Made by a program: the position numbers and the translations under genes
In this document: positions 13,501 to 27,337 of the stretch, piece by piece
How the letters are laid out: each line of letters opens with the position of its first letter
How positions within the stretch are numbered: position 1 is the first letter of the stretch
Notes under the pieces: model-generated
What the model saw: the letters and a program-made list of their open reading frames with translations, nothing else
Databases searched by the model: none
What the model was told of the DNA's origin: nothing
NCBI GenBank assembly: GCA_013365365.1
Contig: JABVXU010000161.1
Span: forward strand, 1-64,000
Length of the DNA stretch: 64,000 nt
From: Cruorifilaria tuberocauda
Lineage: Eukaryota > Nematoda > Chromadorea > Rhabditida > Onchocercidae
Direction: 5' to 3'

Positions 13501-16500
13501 GGCATAACAATGCTATTCGTGCTTTCACTTACACTATTTTTCGTCAATGATCGCTTTTTTAAGATGGATTCTAAGATGCTATCGGCATTTTCCGAGCTAT
13601 TTTTATTCTCTATCTAAATTTTTATAAGTCTAGTATCAGCATGATCAAATCCAACATACTCTAAAATTTAATAACTGTAAAAACTTCTCCTTAGAATTTT
13701 AACTTTTTTAATTTATTAGTTTTTAAATCAAACAAAAATTAATAATTCAACTGTCAGCAGATAGATAATTACAATTAGAATCTCATTTTAAATTAAAAAA
13801 AAAACTCACTTCTTTCGCATGAGGTGCATTTTTCGTAGCAGAGCTATTAGAAGACGTGGGAATATTCTTCTCATCTGTTGTTTCAGTAATTTTTTTTGAT
13901 AAATTTGTTTCTTTACTTCGCCTGTATACAACTTGTTTTAAAATTCTATTGTAATATTAAATCATAATTATATGCTAATAAACTGAAATAAGAGCAAGAA
14001 TTCTCCATATATAAAAGGATGAAAGCATTGCTGTTAGTTTGTCTCCCTTTAATGTCAAACGTGTGCAATGTAATGCTTCAGGAAATAAACGAAAAATGTT
14101 TATTTTCACTTGGAGACTTACATTCGATTTGTTGCGATTATGAATCAGTGGAATATCTAGAAAAGAACTTACGAGGAAGTATGAGGATGATGGGTGTCAA
14201 GGGCATCACTATCTGCATTTGCTATTTCATCTTGGCTACTGACAGCAACTTCACTAAGTGCATGAATCGATGTCTTGTCTAATTCTCCGGTCAGGTCTTC
14301 CACGTTAAAAACCTGTATTTCTTCACACGAGCAATCTGATGCAACGCCGCACGTATCAGTCCATTCACAATCTACAATATTTTTCAATCGTAGAATGATC
14401 GTTCTTGATCTGAGAAAAATTTATTCTTTCTACGAAATTAAGCAATCGATCATTCATCAAATCGCAGTCATAACTTATTCCCACTAAATGTTTTTTAGAA
14501 TTTTAATTTAGTTTAAATCAATTTCATCAATATCTCAATCAAATGGTATAACTTCCAGACGGTAAAATTATATTAAAACCTTTATCAGCTTCGCTTCCTA
14601 ATTTATCAGAAACAACTCCCGATGTGCTATTACTGGAAGCACGTGAATTAAGCGAATGTCGAGAGTAGAGGGCATCGTCTAAACAACGATCTTCGTTGCA
14701 GAAGAGAGGCGAATTCATGTCTGCTAAACAAAACAAAATATCACTGAACTTCCAAATTTGGTATTAGATTGAATTTTTTGACTATATTTCTTGGAAAAAA
14801 ATGATCTAAGTTATAAAAAGTACTCAGTAGGGAATGAAAATATACGTTAAGTGTATACCTTATAAAAATTATACTATGAGTTCACCCTTCACAGCATTTT
14901 TAACTGAGCATTTATTGGATTTTGAGCTGAACTAATAATGTTTTTTCGAGTCTAATCAATATTTTACACTTTAGGTCTCCAAAATTTGCTGTTTTGGAAA
15001 AAAAAATTTCAGTGAAAGCAATGAAGTCGCATAAGCGCTTTTAATAAAATTTTAAAATTTTAGTCAAAACTAACTGGAATAATTTTGACGAACAGCAAAT
15101 TGATTGTTGATAAATAGAGTTGCTTGATGGAAAGCTTTGCAAAATTCCAACAAGTAGCGAGCTTTATCCTCAAATTGAGCATATAACGATAAGCTCACGC
15201 CATCTACGCCAGTTATTGTCACTTTTCGTTTGTCAAAGCTCAACTTTGCTATCCGATTCCATTGTAGCCTACGAAGCGGAATTCTCTCTCCATCAGTGCC
15301 TACATCTGACGTTTCGATCCCTCTGGATTAAGAATTTTAACAATTTTCGAAAAATTGAAATATAACAAAGAGAAGAGAAAATTTTATGATTATTGTTCTT
15401 AAAAAAAATTACTTTGGGCTAATTCCAATAACTGCATTATCAAAAGTATCCATTTTATGCCTTCGTAATCCATACAAATGACAGTTCAAGGCGAAGGGTG
15501 TACTGTAATTACAATGTTTAAATTGCAAACTGATCATGAATTAGCTATATTTTCTACTTGTTAAAATTGCGATAACTGATAAGAATTTGATTTTTTTAGT
15601 GTATTACTATGCAATAAACTGTTATGTGCGCTATATTTTTTAGAACTTACCATCTATTTCAATAATTAAGAAAAAAATCAAACAAAGACCGACCGAGAAG
15701 CTTGTTGACAATATTCTATTATAGCATCATTGCTTGAGCATGTCCTGAGGTCTTCACGAACCGCAGGCATATTACGTCGTACAAAATCGAGACCATGAAC
15801 GTTTACTACCCAAAGCGGAAAATAACGCTCAGCTCGGAAAGATCTGCAAAAATTTTGAAGATAAAAGTAATCGATATTAATTAAACATGATTGAACATGA
15901 TATCTGAATAGATCATACAAAGCCACAGATCATAAAAAATTGAACGACTTAAAAAGTAATCAATAAAAGTGATTTAAATTAAATATTCGTAAACGCATAG
16001 AGTTAAACATTAGAAAATATGAAATATAAATTATTAGTCATTTCCTTAATGATCAAATATTTTTAATTATTTCATAGTAACATTTTTAGTGATATAATAC
16101 TTACAACAGATCATTGTCATTTTCGTCAGCATGCAATGCTAATGCAGCAAGTTCCCAGCAGCGCTCTTCAGCAACTGAATTTGAACCTGACCATTGATCT
16201 AAGAGGTTTTCGCGCAACTGAAGGTAATAATGCCTAAGTGTTGTTTTGCATCTGCAAATTGATTTTGATAGCAAATATTACCAGGAGAAAATACAGATAC
16301 CAAACTTCTAGGACTTTCATTTCAACATTTCAACATTGCAGTTACTATAAACCTACCTGACAGCATAACAGGGAGTTCCTTTTTTTGCAAAATGATTTCA
16401 CAAATTTAATTCATATCTTATGAACCTTATAAAGCTTGATATAAATGTTCACAAAAATTACAATAAATGGCATTCACATTTGTAACAGTTATAACAACGA

Positions 16501-18574
16501 AATTACTCAATAACATTAGGATCAAGACTAACCATGATTACCCTGTTTAGAAGAACAATAAATATTTTAATTACTTGTAAATTCATAAAAGAGAGATACC
16601 AATCTCACCCAATTGCATATGCTTTGTCCACAAATATGCGAACTCGAAGATGAAGAGCCAAAAATGGACGACTTTCAACAACGGTATTCTGAAATTAATT
16701 GAATCTCTATTTTCAATACAATAATAATTGATTAACTATAAATATGAATCACAATGTTATAGCAATTGATTATTATAAGTTTCTAAAAAATTGCACTTAA
16801 CTTTCAAATAATAAAAAATTTTTAAATAGTGAAAAGTAATTAAATGGATGATATCTAAGATTTGAACTCGTAAACTGCAAAGTCACATGTATAAAGGCAA
16901 AGACAATGCTGCTACAAATTTTCTTTAAAATTGGTTTTTTCAAATGGAGATATCATAAAGGACCGGATAAAACAAATATGACATACATAATTGAGGGAGT
17001 ACGATTGTAATAGCTCCTTCTTTTCAGTTCTGCGATTCTGTTAACTACTGATCACCTCTTTAAAGATGCATTTAAGCATTTCTAAAGAAGTTATCAGTGG
17101 TCAACAGACTAAATGAATCAGTGATTTAAAAGACCAAAGTAAAAGCCCGATGAAAAATAAGAAAAATATGCTCTTCAATTTTGATTCATTGGTCTTTTTA
17201 AATAAGCTTAAAATTACAATTAGATTGATACGTTCATTTCATGTCCATATACATTTGAAATTTTTAAATTACAATTTTCACCAACCCATGCATGCGATAT
17301 TTTCCATTGTTTTGGAGCATATTTTGCTATTTTCCGATTTGGATCTAAAAAAAAAAATTCATTTCTTGGTCGATCACCACCGATACCTTCCGATGGTGTT
17401 CGAACAGCCAAGCCAAACAATCTTTCCTCATCAAAACCAAGATATGCACAACAACATAAATATGCATCCTCCACACGACATTTCACCTAAAAAACTTTTT
17501 CCATGGATTTTTTAAAATCAGATCAATATAAAATTACAAAATTTAAGGCTCAATCATCTTTCGATAAGATAATTCCTTAATATCTGCATTAGAAATAATT
17601 TCTTTTTGATTATTGATAATGGAAGTACTGAATGAAGTGATGGATATTTTTTCGCCGATGATTTAGATGCATTTACTTCCGATGGACCTAACTGCACCAA
17701 CGATGCAATTTAACAACAACAATAACTACAGTAGAATGATATGTAAATAGGCGTCATTGATATATGTAGAAGAAAAAAGTGCTTCTGTTTATCACTTCTT
17801 ATTTAGCATTACTTTTTATAACAATGTAAAGAGATTCCTCATCTCGAAAATTAATTGCAAAATTAAGATAATTTTTCATTTTATCAAATCAAATATAAAT
17901 CTAATGAAACAGATAAGAGATTGTAAAAAAATTAAATTTACTTTTTAATTTAATTTTACTTATAACGAAGAAATACACATGCACATCTCATTTTTATTGA
18001 ATATGGAAAACAATAAAAGTTTTTTAGCATTTTCTTCTCAAAATATAATAATGAATAATAGTAAGTTTAACTGTGGAAAATACGGATGGCTTGGGTTAAA
18101 TCTATTGAATATGCTATATCTTTCACATCAATAAGGATATTTAAATCATTCACAAAGAATGCTTATTTTTGATTAAAATTAGCAAATAATGTTTACAGCA
18201 AGTACTCATCCTAAAGGGAATGTAATGTGAAAAGTAAGGTTCAATTCAATTCAGTTGAAAGTTAGAAGAAATTATATTTCTTCATTATTCCAACAGCGTC
18301 CTCAAATAGCACAAGAATTTGAAATACTAACATGTACAGCAAGTGTGATAGTCTCCTTTGTGAGAGTTTGCACTTGAAGATATTTATAACCAGATGGAAT
18401 TGTTGTACGCAGGGATGAGATAACCTTTACATGACCATTGTTAAAATGATGAAAATCCGTGGAACTGCGATTTGGTTCAGAGAGGCGTTGTTCAGAATCA
18501 CATAAAGGTGGTACTCGAGAAGAGCAACAAGAACTGGAACCGTTATATGAATTCACTTCATCACTTTCCGTCAT
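10530..18574 (-). CDS. FERM-domain protein of Expanded/FRMD6 (Willin) type with three PPxY motifs
   Basis: Eighteen phase-consistent exons: 18332-18574, 17286-17486, 16609-16688, 16105-16251, 15694-15843, 15413-15502, 15075-15322, 14580-14720/3, 14173-14371, 13810-13921, 13464-13613, 13038-13295, 12615-12851, 12323-12445, 11979-12159, 11484-11838, 10738-10804, 10530-10607. They give about 1020 residues. F1 shows RLFGLAV and FFLDPNRKIAKYAPKQWK. F2 has TLRHYYLQLRENLL, then CWELAALALHADEND and RYFPLWVVNVHGLDFVRRN, which matches the FRMD6/Expanded arrangement. F3 has HLYGLRRHK, GISPKGIE and a PTB-like end (about 305-375). The tail is Ser/Thr-rich and disordered, with PPQY (about 608-611), PPMY (708-711) and PPPY (785-788), and ends with a PPPPP run. 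Expanded works at the apical cortex in Hippo signalling and binds Yorkie WW domains through PPxY. The same role here is inference. Assignment to FRMD6/Expanded rather than another FERM subfamily is from remembered sequence. The ATG at 18574 could be preceded by an unseen exon. Confidence 0.85.
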
Positions 18575-19990
18575 CACTTTTTAGTTCCTTTTTGATAATA
18601 CTGCAATAATAGTAAATATATTTACTCATAAATAAAATTGAGGAAAGCTTATACCAATGTCTTACGCATAAAATCTAAACGTAAACAAATGGTATAGTTT
18701 TTAAATATAATATATCGAATAATTATGCAAATAAAAAATAAAATTATTATTACGTTTATGATTTCATTCTAATAATTTTAATATTCGTCACAACATAATA
18801 CTTTTCAGTTTTTTGCAGAAATAATAATATAAAAATTTCAACTTTACTTTTGTAGAAGAAATGAGAGTTTGAGGATGGCAACACAATGAAAGACTGAAAA
18901 AGTTTTTTAACGGTTAGAATATTTTTCTTTCAATTTTTCATTCAATATTTGAATTCGAACCATGTGGCATCATCTAATAGCAATTTAAATCGACTGATTT
19001 AAAATAGATTGTTCTTTTTGAAATTACGAACGATATTACACATCTCTAAAGGAATTATGGAAATACTTCAAACATTTCAAGAGACAACTTTGTAAACATA
19101 GGTATCTAGGAAACAATATCTTAATGTGAAACTTAATCTAAGATATCACTATAATTTATAGTTTTTTTGAACTATTTCTTCCCCACATGATTCTGATTCA
19201 TCCGGATGAATCAAAATAAAATATAGGGAAATAAGTTTGTAACTAAATAGTTCATTATCAGTAAGAGAATAAAATTTCAATTAGCAAATCGACTCGGAAA
19301 TATGCAATATTTGAAAAATTCATAATTATTACTGATGAAAAGTGATAGGTTTAAATACACTCAGTACTGATATGAAAAGATAACTCAGTTAAAATCTTGA
19401 AAAGTAAATAGAAGTAGCGGAATTAGAAAACCGAATCCGTAAAAATCACAAATGATTTTAACAACAAATATCTGCAAATAACTAGAAATTAATTTTAAAA
19501 AGAATCAGCGGAACGGAAGAAAAGAAAGCAAATGAAAGGTCAAGAAGAGAAGAGAGAAGAGAGTGGTAGCTATTCGAGGTCAAATGAATCAGCGCTTCCA
19601 CCTCCTCTCCTATGTACAGACCGCACAACCTTGAGGAAACACATCCTTTTTCCTGTTCAGAATCATTTCACTTCAACATCCAATTTCTTCATTCCCCAAA
19701 ACACAAAATTCCACTAACGACGATAAGAAAAGAAAATAATATTGTCAAGCGTATTACGGATCTCGACGACACGGTTAATATCTTTCACTATAAGGAATTT
19801 TTTTTGAAATTAATTAAGGAGAAGTGTCTCTTGGATATATTCTCTCGAGAATTACTTTCTACTGAAAAAGAAAGCAAAACACAGTGATATTTTGATATAA
19901 TTGCCATCACTGATAGAGAGCAATTCATTTGACTAAGTTATGGCACAAAAATCTCATCATATATAAATTATGATAAAGGAAGAGAAGGAT

Positions 19991-20014
19991 ATCAGTATCA
20001 GTATCAGTATCAGT
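19991..20014. repeat. (ATCAGT)4 tandem hexamer
   Basis: Four perfect tandem copies of ATCAGT. A microsatellite-like tract in the gene-poor region. Confidence 0.95.
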
Positions 20015-23000
20015 TTCAGATAGAATGCCCCACAATTTAATTAAATAATTAATGGAGAATTTGTGAATTCACTAATACTGAAGTGTGTGTCAGTATGTCA
20101 AGTTTCCTATTGAGAACATCGCATCATTTGCTACTCATTGTTTCAAAGTTCATTAGAGATTTCAAAAATTTTATACTTTTATGGCGGAATGATAATCTTG
20201 ATTATCAGGAGGTGGTTATTTTAATGAAAGAAAATCAGGATTCTTACTTTTTAAATGATAACTTCAATCCTTACATATTTCTGATATTTACTGCATTATT
20301 GAATCATTAAATTCTTGAAGTCAATCCTCTGATTATACTTAAATTAATTATTATTTTAAATCGAAATGCACAACTAAAAAATAAATCTATTTTTAAATTA
20401 TTTGATAAAGAAAAAATTGGAATTGGAATAAATAACTATTCCTGTCTGGATCTATTCTTAGTTATTCAAAGTTATGCAAAAGTTATTCAAATATAAATAA
20501 CCAATTAAAAAAATGCATCCACATCTCAAATATTCCACAACAATTCCTCAATCCTTCGTTCTATATAAGAAAGTTGCCTACTTGATCAGTAAAAAGATGA
20601 AATCATTAATCTACAAAAGTAACAGCTAGCTGAATGTACGATTAATGAAAGGATGCTCACGCATTAGTTTTACATTAAAAAGTTGGAAATTTAAAAAGCG
20701 AAATTGAATTGCATCATCCCATTAGCAAGAAAATGCCAGTATCTATCAATATTTGAAAAAAAAGTAAAATAATCTTGAAGACTAAATTCGTCCGCTTACA
20801 TCAAACCTCCTCCTATTATGATAATCATAACGAAATATAAAGTTTTTAGATAGTTTCTTAAGTACGACAGCTGGGTACAAAAGGGAGAAAAAAACAATTA
20901 TGTATATTCGTTACCTATATGTAGGGAATAGGAGATTATTTCATAAAAATTTCTCGATATATCACGAGATTTAACAGAGGGAAATTTGCACTAATCGAAG
21001 AAAGAGCAAATCTCAGATTTACCATATCCATGTCAAAAAACGGGTAAACTGAGCACTTTACCAAAATGAACTGTTGGCCTACTGATTAAACAGCGAGCAA
21101 TAAAGAGAGAAGAGAGAGATAGAGAAGGAGAAAGAAAAAAAAATGTATTAATGCTCTCGCATTCCAAATTTAATTGCCCAGCAAATTTAAATCGGCATTA
21201 GAAGAAAGACGTAAACTGCTATCCTATTTTTACGAAATGTTCTACACTTATAACATGAACAATAAATTGCAAAAATTATTATATATAGGAGTAAAAGAGT
21301 ACAAATTAATGAAGTATATGTTAACTTAATTAACAGAAAGATATGCATATATACAAACACGTCATATCATATCATATCATTATAACATACATGAATGACA
21401 CATTTCAGTGAGGACGGCATACAACATATTTCTTTGATAATGATCAAAAATGAGAAAAGGAGGAGAAAAATAAGAGTGGAGTGAATCGATAGACATATCA
21501 ATGAAATATTCTGTGCTTCTGCGAGAATAATCAACACCTTTCATGAAGAAATTTTTTTGTTTAACTAGCTAATGGGAAAAAAAGGTTCGTTCCTTGAACC
21601 TAGTAGCAGAAAAATGAATAAAAGAAATTGAAGCTTACTAAGAACATTTGGTGGATATGAATAGAAACACTGTTCAATAGTGAGAAAATGCAATTTGAGA
21701 TATTCGTACAATATTTCTTCCTTGGTAAAGATGAAGCTGGAATTATTGGGTTAGCAGGATAGATATAGACAGTGCAGAACAAAAATTCAGCAGAATTTTC
21801 AGGACAACTTTAATCTTTCCATTATGAAAAATGAATGATAATATTAAGAAGATAGTACCATTCAAACTGATTTGCGTTGAAAATTTTTTGACCGACAATC
21901 GCGAATCACTTTGAGAGAGAAGAGAGAAAGAAGGAAAGGAAGGAAAAAAGAAACTACCAGTCGACAACTCAGTTGAAGGGTAAAAAAGGTTGTAAGCAAT
22001 ATTTTGCTTTTAAAAGATTGATAAGTAATAAGACACAATTTTCTTCATGAATAGTTCCTTTCCCTTGTCATTGCTAGCATTTTATTGTTTAATTTTTTCT
22101 GCTCAAATTTCAGTAATTCCAATAAAAATCTTCACAATAATTTCTTAAAGAAATACAATAAGCTACAGTAAACAATCTTTTATCTCTTTTTAATAAAAAT
22201 ATCAGGCCTTCCTCTCCTCATGATGGATGAAAAGAGGAATTTTGACAGATTATCAGCTAGCCAATAACATTGCTACTAACTTCGAAACAATTGCATAAAA
22301 AAGTTTATGGAAATGATAGTTCCGGAGAAATAGAAAAATTTCAGGAATTTTTAGAACAAATAAATGAAGGAGAGAAAGAGAGAAATAATGTAAGAGAAGA
22401 CAACTTTAGAAAATCATCCAGCATTTGTAATTTCCGAGAGGGAATAGAGTTCGAGAGCCGGTTCTACAATGCTAAGGAATTCCAGCTATGCATAAACTGC
22501 GTACACAAACATACTTGCATACAGACATATGCACACATACACACGCATACACATGCATGCATATACCGAAAAGACAATAACTGTCGAAGAGGGAAATTTT
22601 TTTGGAGTCTTACAAACATCGTCGTATCGCTTATGCATAAATATAAACTTTGCTTGAGTGCTGTTGATACTTAAAACACAGGTAGAATTGGAATCCTTCC
22701 GAAAAAATGAACGAATAAGATGATATTGTCGATATTCGACTATCGGTTAGAAAGGAGCCGATCGGTGACTTTAAATCTTTAGAAGCGTTTTTCTTTTACC
22801 GTATCTTTTGTTTCTCATATCAGCTTTGAAGCATATTATTAATTGATGATTTATCACCGTAATTTGCTTTCACAACATCAATGAAAAAATCCATTAGTAT
22901 CAGTGATCATTGGAAATCCTGTAAAATTAGCAGCCAATTTTCAATCTGATTTGCAAATGAAACTTCAAAACCATGTCGTTGCGTAACTTTCCATCATTTT

Positions 23001-23460
23001 CTTTTCCTTTGCATGATTGATGTTCCAGTTTCATCATAAAATGTTTCCGGAAGCTGAAAAATACTTTCTATATGAATTGGTCTTAATGTGATCGATGGTT
23101 TGTTTATTTCTTTTAATTTCATTGTTCTCTGGTCTTTAATAAATACTTTTACTTTCATATGCTCTTAAGTTAAATAATACATTATCTTTCCACAAGTTTT
23201 TTTATTCACCTGTGTTTTTTGGCAATGTATAATTAAGATGTAAGTAGTTAAGCATTATTATCAATGGTCATTTTTCTAGTTCGTAAATGGTCAATTTGTA
23301 AAGCAATATAGTGTATAGCTTACATCAATGATCGGATTGTTCTTCGAATTATCTTCTGAATTATGATGTAATTGAAGTAAATTTAAATCTGAGATTAAAT
23401 TCCTATGCAATTAAATGATATGCAACTAGAATAACAAGCTTTTTTTATTTTAAGTAAATA

Positions 23461-23473
23461 ACACACACACACA
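23461..23473. repeat. (AC)n microsatellite
   Basis: Short perfect AC dinucleotide run, followed by ACATAC-type degenerate copies. Confidence 0.9.
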
Positions 23474-26400
23474 TACATTCAGGCACAAGTATGTACAGAT
23501 AGATATTAGGCCACGCAGTATGGTGAGTCATCCCGGTCCGGTTAGGAGAAAAAATTTTTTCGAAGAGGAAAAAATCAAGGAATAATAGATGTTTCGCAAC
23601 TTTAGCGTAATACTGATCAGAAAGTCAGGGCTATATGCAAAAGAAGGAATATTTCTTAAATTTAAATCTTAAGAGACAGAAAACGGAAAGCTATGTGTTA
23701 ACGATTTTTTGGAATACTGAATATATGGAAATCGTTATCTTAACCATGTACTGGTCACTTCTAAGAAAAACGAGTATGATTAATATTTTGGAAATAATCG
23801 TGTAAGAATTTCTAAAATGATTTACAATAAGTAAATTTGCTAAAAGCATAAATAAAAGGATGTTTTTAGCGAACATGTTTGATAGATGGAAAGTCCAACA
23901 GCATCCTTTGGTTCATTATATTTCGATCATTCAGTTTATTCTCCATGGAATTTGGATCAACGCTGCACAACTCTCCATCATTTCATCAGCAATAAATCAC
24001 GTTTTTGTCGCCTCCATCATTCTTTGAATTCCTACCGATCTTTCGAGAGTTAGTAAGAAGAAAGACGGAATACGAGGAAGTACACCGATAGCAAATGACA
24101 AACAAGCATTCATTTGCTCGCCTGTCATGCGACGTGCACATTTAATATACGTGATTGAAATCAATTTGGGACCAAATGAAATATTTTTCAATATTTTTTC
24201 TTTCATTAGGAAAAAAGCATAAATTTGGAGGAAATAAAGTAATGGAAATTTGAAATTAATGGAAATTGATAGCATTGATGGTCGGAAATGCTGAAATATA
24301 TAACAGAGAAGGATTTGAAAAAAAGATATTAAGAATGCACTTTTCGGGTGAAAGAGAGGTGATGGATTGGGCGGAAATACATTCTGCGTTAGTAATGTCT
24401 CTCTTATAACTTCATACGAACGTTGTGGTACATATACCTGAAACACATGTTCTGTGCATATTGTCAAGAACAGTTTATTCTCGCATGAAGAACGATTATC
24501 ACCATATCTATGGTTATTTCAGTAAGTACTTCTCATCACAAAAGCCATTTTTAATTTATAAAAATTTTCACAATAAATAATGCTAAGTTATTAGATGAAA
24601 GGATGAATAACGAGGGATAGATGTGAGGAAGCTGTCTTGTTGCTACAATCGGCACATGGCGGACTTACGACGTATTTCAATCTACTCACTGGCACCATTA
24701 ACATCAGCACTGATTGCGGGAGATAAGAATCCAAACCAGGGTTTATCATCAACCCACCGCGCCAAAGAAGAGATGATAAAAATATGTTCAACATCATATC
24801 AATTCGATCTATCATCATTATGATATTTTGATAACATTCAAAACTCAAGCTAAATTTTAGCAAAATACGATATCACAGCCATGCAAAAACAAAAATGATT
24901 TACGAAAAATTATTCTAAGGCAGTAATAATTGGTCAAAGATGGAAATGGCACAAAAATGAATGGATGTGAAATGAAGGAAACGCTTCAAAAGATTTAAAT
25001 GGTCATTAATGAAAGTGAAATGATAGATATGAAAAGAATAGTAGATGAAAAATTAGAAGAGGGAAATTCGGAGAGATAAATTTAAAAAAATGATAAGGAG
25101 AAGTTTAAGCCATTAAAAGAGTAAATTATTTTAAACGGCATATAGGAATAATATTTTGAAAAATACTTCTAATGAAATACATAACGTAGATACATACACA
25201 CACACGTATTACGCTTATCGACATATAGGAATAATATTTTGCATGAGCGTTTTAGTGGGAGATATCGGAAGATTGGAAGAGGGGGAAAAATAGAGAGAAA
25301 AGTATTTGAAGAGCGGATGTGAGAGATCTAAATAAGAGAAATGAGCAGAGGGAATCATAATATCTGTTTGATTGAATGGGAACGAAGTGATTAAGAAGAT
25401 ATCGAACTGCACCTTATCTTTATTTTTCTGATCTATTCCAAATGTTTTCTTTAGCAAGTGTAAAAAGCAAAGTAAGATAGTGGAAGGTCAGCTCACTCTT
25501 TCATATTTATCACCATTTAATCTTCAATCATAATGAAACACTTTTATGTAAACAGCTTCAATCTATGAGAAATAATAATAGCGCTTCCGAATAAAGTAAC
25601 AATTTTTTTATAAAAGATTTTTGTGGAAAAGTTCAAGTTCAAAGGTTCCCAATGATTTTCTCATTCGATAAAAATGAAGCTGAACTTCGAAAACACTCGA
25701 CCATACTCTCATCCTCTCTGCTTTCATTACTTTCGCTTAATAAAGTCCATTTCCTAAAGCGAAATTCCCTATCACTTAAATTCATATCTATTAAAACGTG
25801 TTAATTATATTCTTTTTGTGATTTTATTTCAAATTTTTGACGACTTAAACATTCAATCCCACTTCTCATCTATTGACATTTATTAGACGTCAAAATTTTT
25901 GTTCTTTAATCGTGCATTCAAGAACTCCATACATTTTATTCAGTTTGATTTATTACATATTCCGGAATGCATCATTTTTTTTTTCTATGACATAGTCATA
26001 AACTATATGATTAAATTTGCGAACTGCAGTCGAAAATTTCTCTTTTAAAAATATATAAAGAAATGTCAAAAACTTCACACTGCAAACTTTCTGATAAAAA
26101 ATTGGTTCATCAAGAGCTCACAAGTCAACAAGCCAAATAATGATTCTAGCTAAACTGTGTTACTAACAATTCTATTTGATGAAATCTAAAAAAGCGCAAA
26201 TTGCTCCAAAATGATGATTGTTATCGAATGCATTGCGCTTATCGTCTCATGTCATCATAATATTCCACACATTCCTCTGACATGTTTCCCTTTCTTTACG
26301 CATAATGTGTGTACATATTGTATTTAAAAAAATTTTATATGATAACAATGATCAAACAGAAATGGAAAAAATTCCCGCATCGTTTTTTAGGGAAAATGAA

Positions 26401-27300
26401 AATTTTAGCCTGATATTTTGCAGAGGTAAATTAAAGTATAAATATATATTAATGGACTGTATCCAATCCTGATTGATCACTTCCATGACTGAGTGACCAT
26501 TTATTTGACACCTCTCACCTGTTCTCCACCATTTCACTTTAACTACTGAATTTGGTCCCATTAAGATTAGCAAATTCGGTGACGAAATACTCTTAGTGCG
26601 ACAGATGCTATTAAAACCTAAATACAATGAATTTGATTTACTTAATCATAATTGATTTATTGTTTATCAATGCACTGAAAACCAAGCTCACTTCGAATTA
26701 TATTTAAGATAATATAACGAAAGAATATAAGTAAAGAGCATTTACAGACAATTTTAATATTTTATGAAGATCAAATAAGGCAACGCATATTTCATTTAAC
26801 GGAAGAAAGCTTTCAAATTTTTCTGAGTCCCATGACCTTTGCTCGAATCTGACACAAATCCTTACTACGTTTTTCTCTCCTTTTCTCCTCTGATCAATAC
26901 GATTTAACCACAATGTTAACACATTACAGCCTAATGGATCTGAGCATAGCAATGAAGTGAATTTCGAAAATTCAAGAATATTCAAAATTTCTTTTAGAAA
27001 ATTATACTTCCGGAAACATTGAGACCCACATAACATTTTAAAAAAAAATTAAATTAAACGAAGAAACTAAAAGGAAAGAAGGAGCAATAAAGGTCAGCTC
27101 CAGAAGGATGGAAATAGGTCATTTTCAGATTACTACCAATTTATTGCATTTTCAACAGTTTTACCACTCTGTCTTTAATTCCAAACAACAATACAATAGG
27201 ACTGGTTCTTGAAATGTCGCTTTTTTAAAGTAAGAAAAAAAACAACCGGAACAAAATGTGATCAATTTCAAAGCAGTGCTGACTAAGCATGACTACTTCG

Positions 27301-27337
27301 AAAGATGAAATAAATTTTTGTAATTTATTTCATCTTT
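27301..27337. repeat. Perfect 16-bp inverted repeat (hairpin)
   Basis: Arms 27301-27316 and 27322-27337 are exact reverse complements (AAAGATGAAATAAATT) around a 5-nt loop. It is outside any gene model, and its function is unknown. Confidence 0.9.

Noticed and set aside
14019..14282. 87-codon plus-strand ORF starting with a signal-like sequence
   Set aside because: It overlaps the minus-strand FERM exon 14173-14371, whose phase fits both neighbours. The plus ORF is a shadow.
22270..22674. 134-codon plus-strand ORF
   Set aside because: Its Cys/His-rich part is simply translation of the CA-rich repeat around 22500-22560. It has no signal, domain or splice context.
23997..24467. 156-codon minus-strand ORF as a full gene
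   Set aside because: No start context, acceptor or recognisable domain. Kept only as a low-interest observation.
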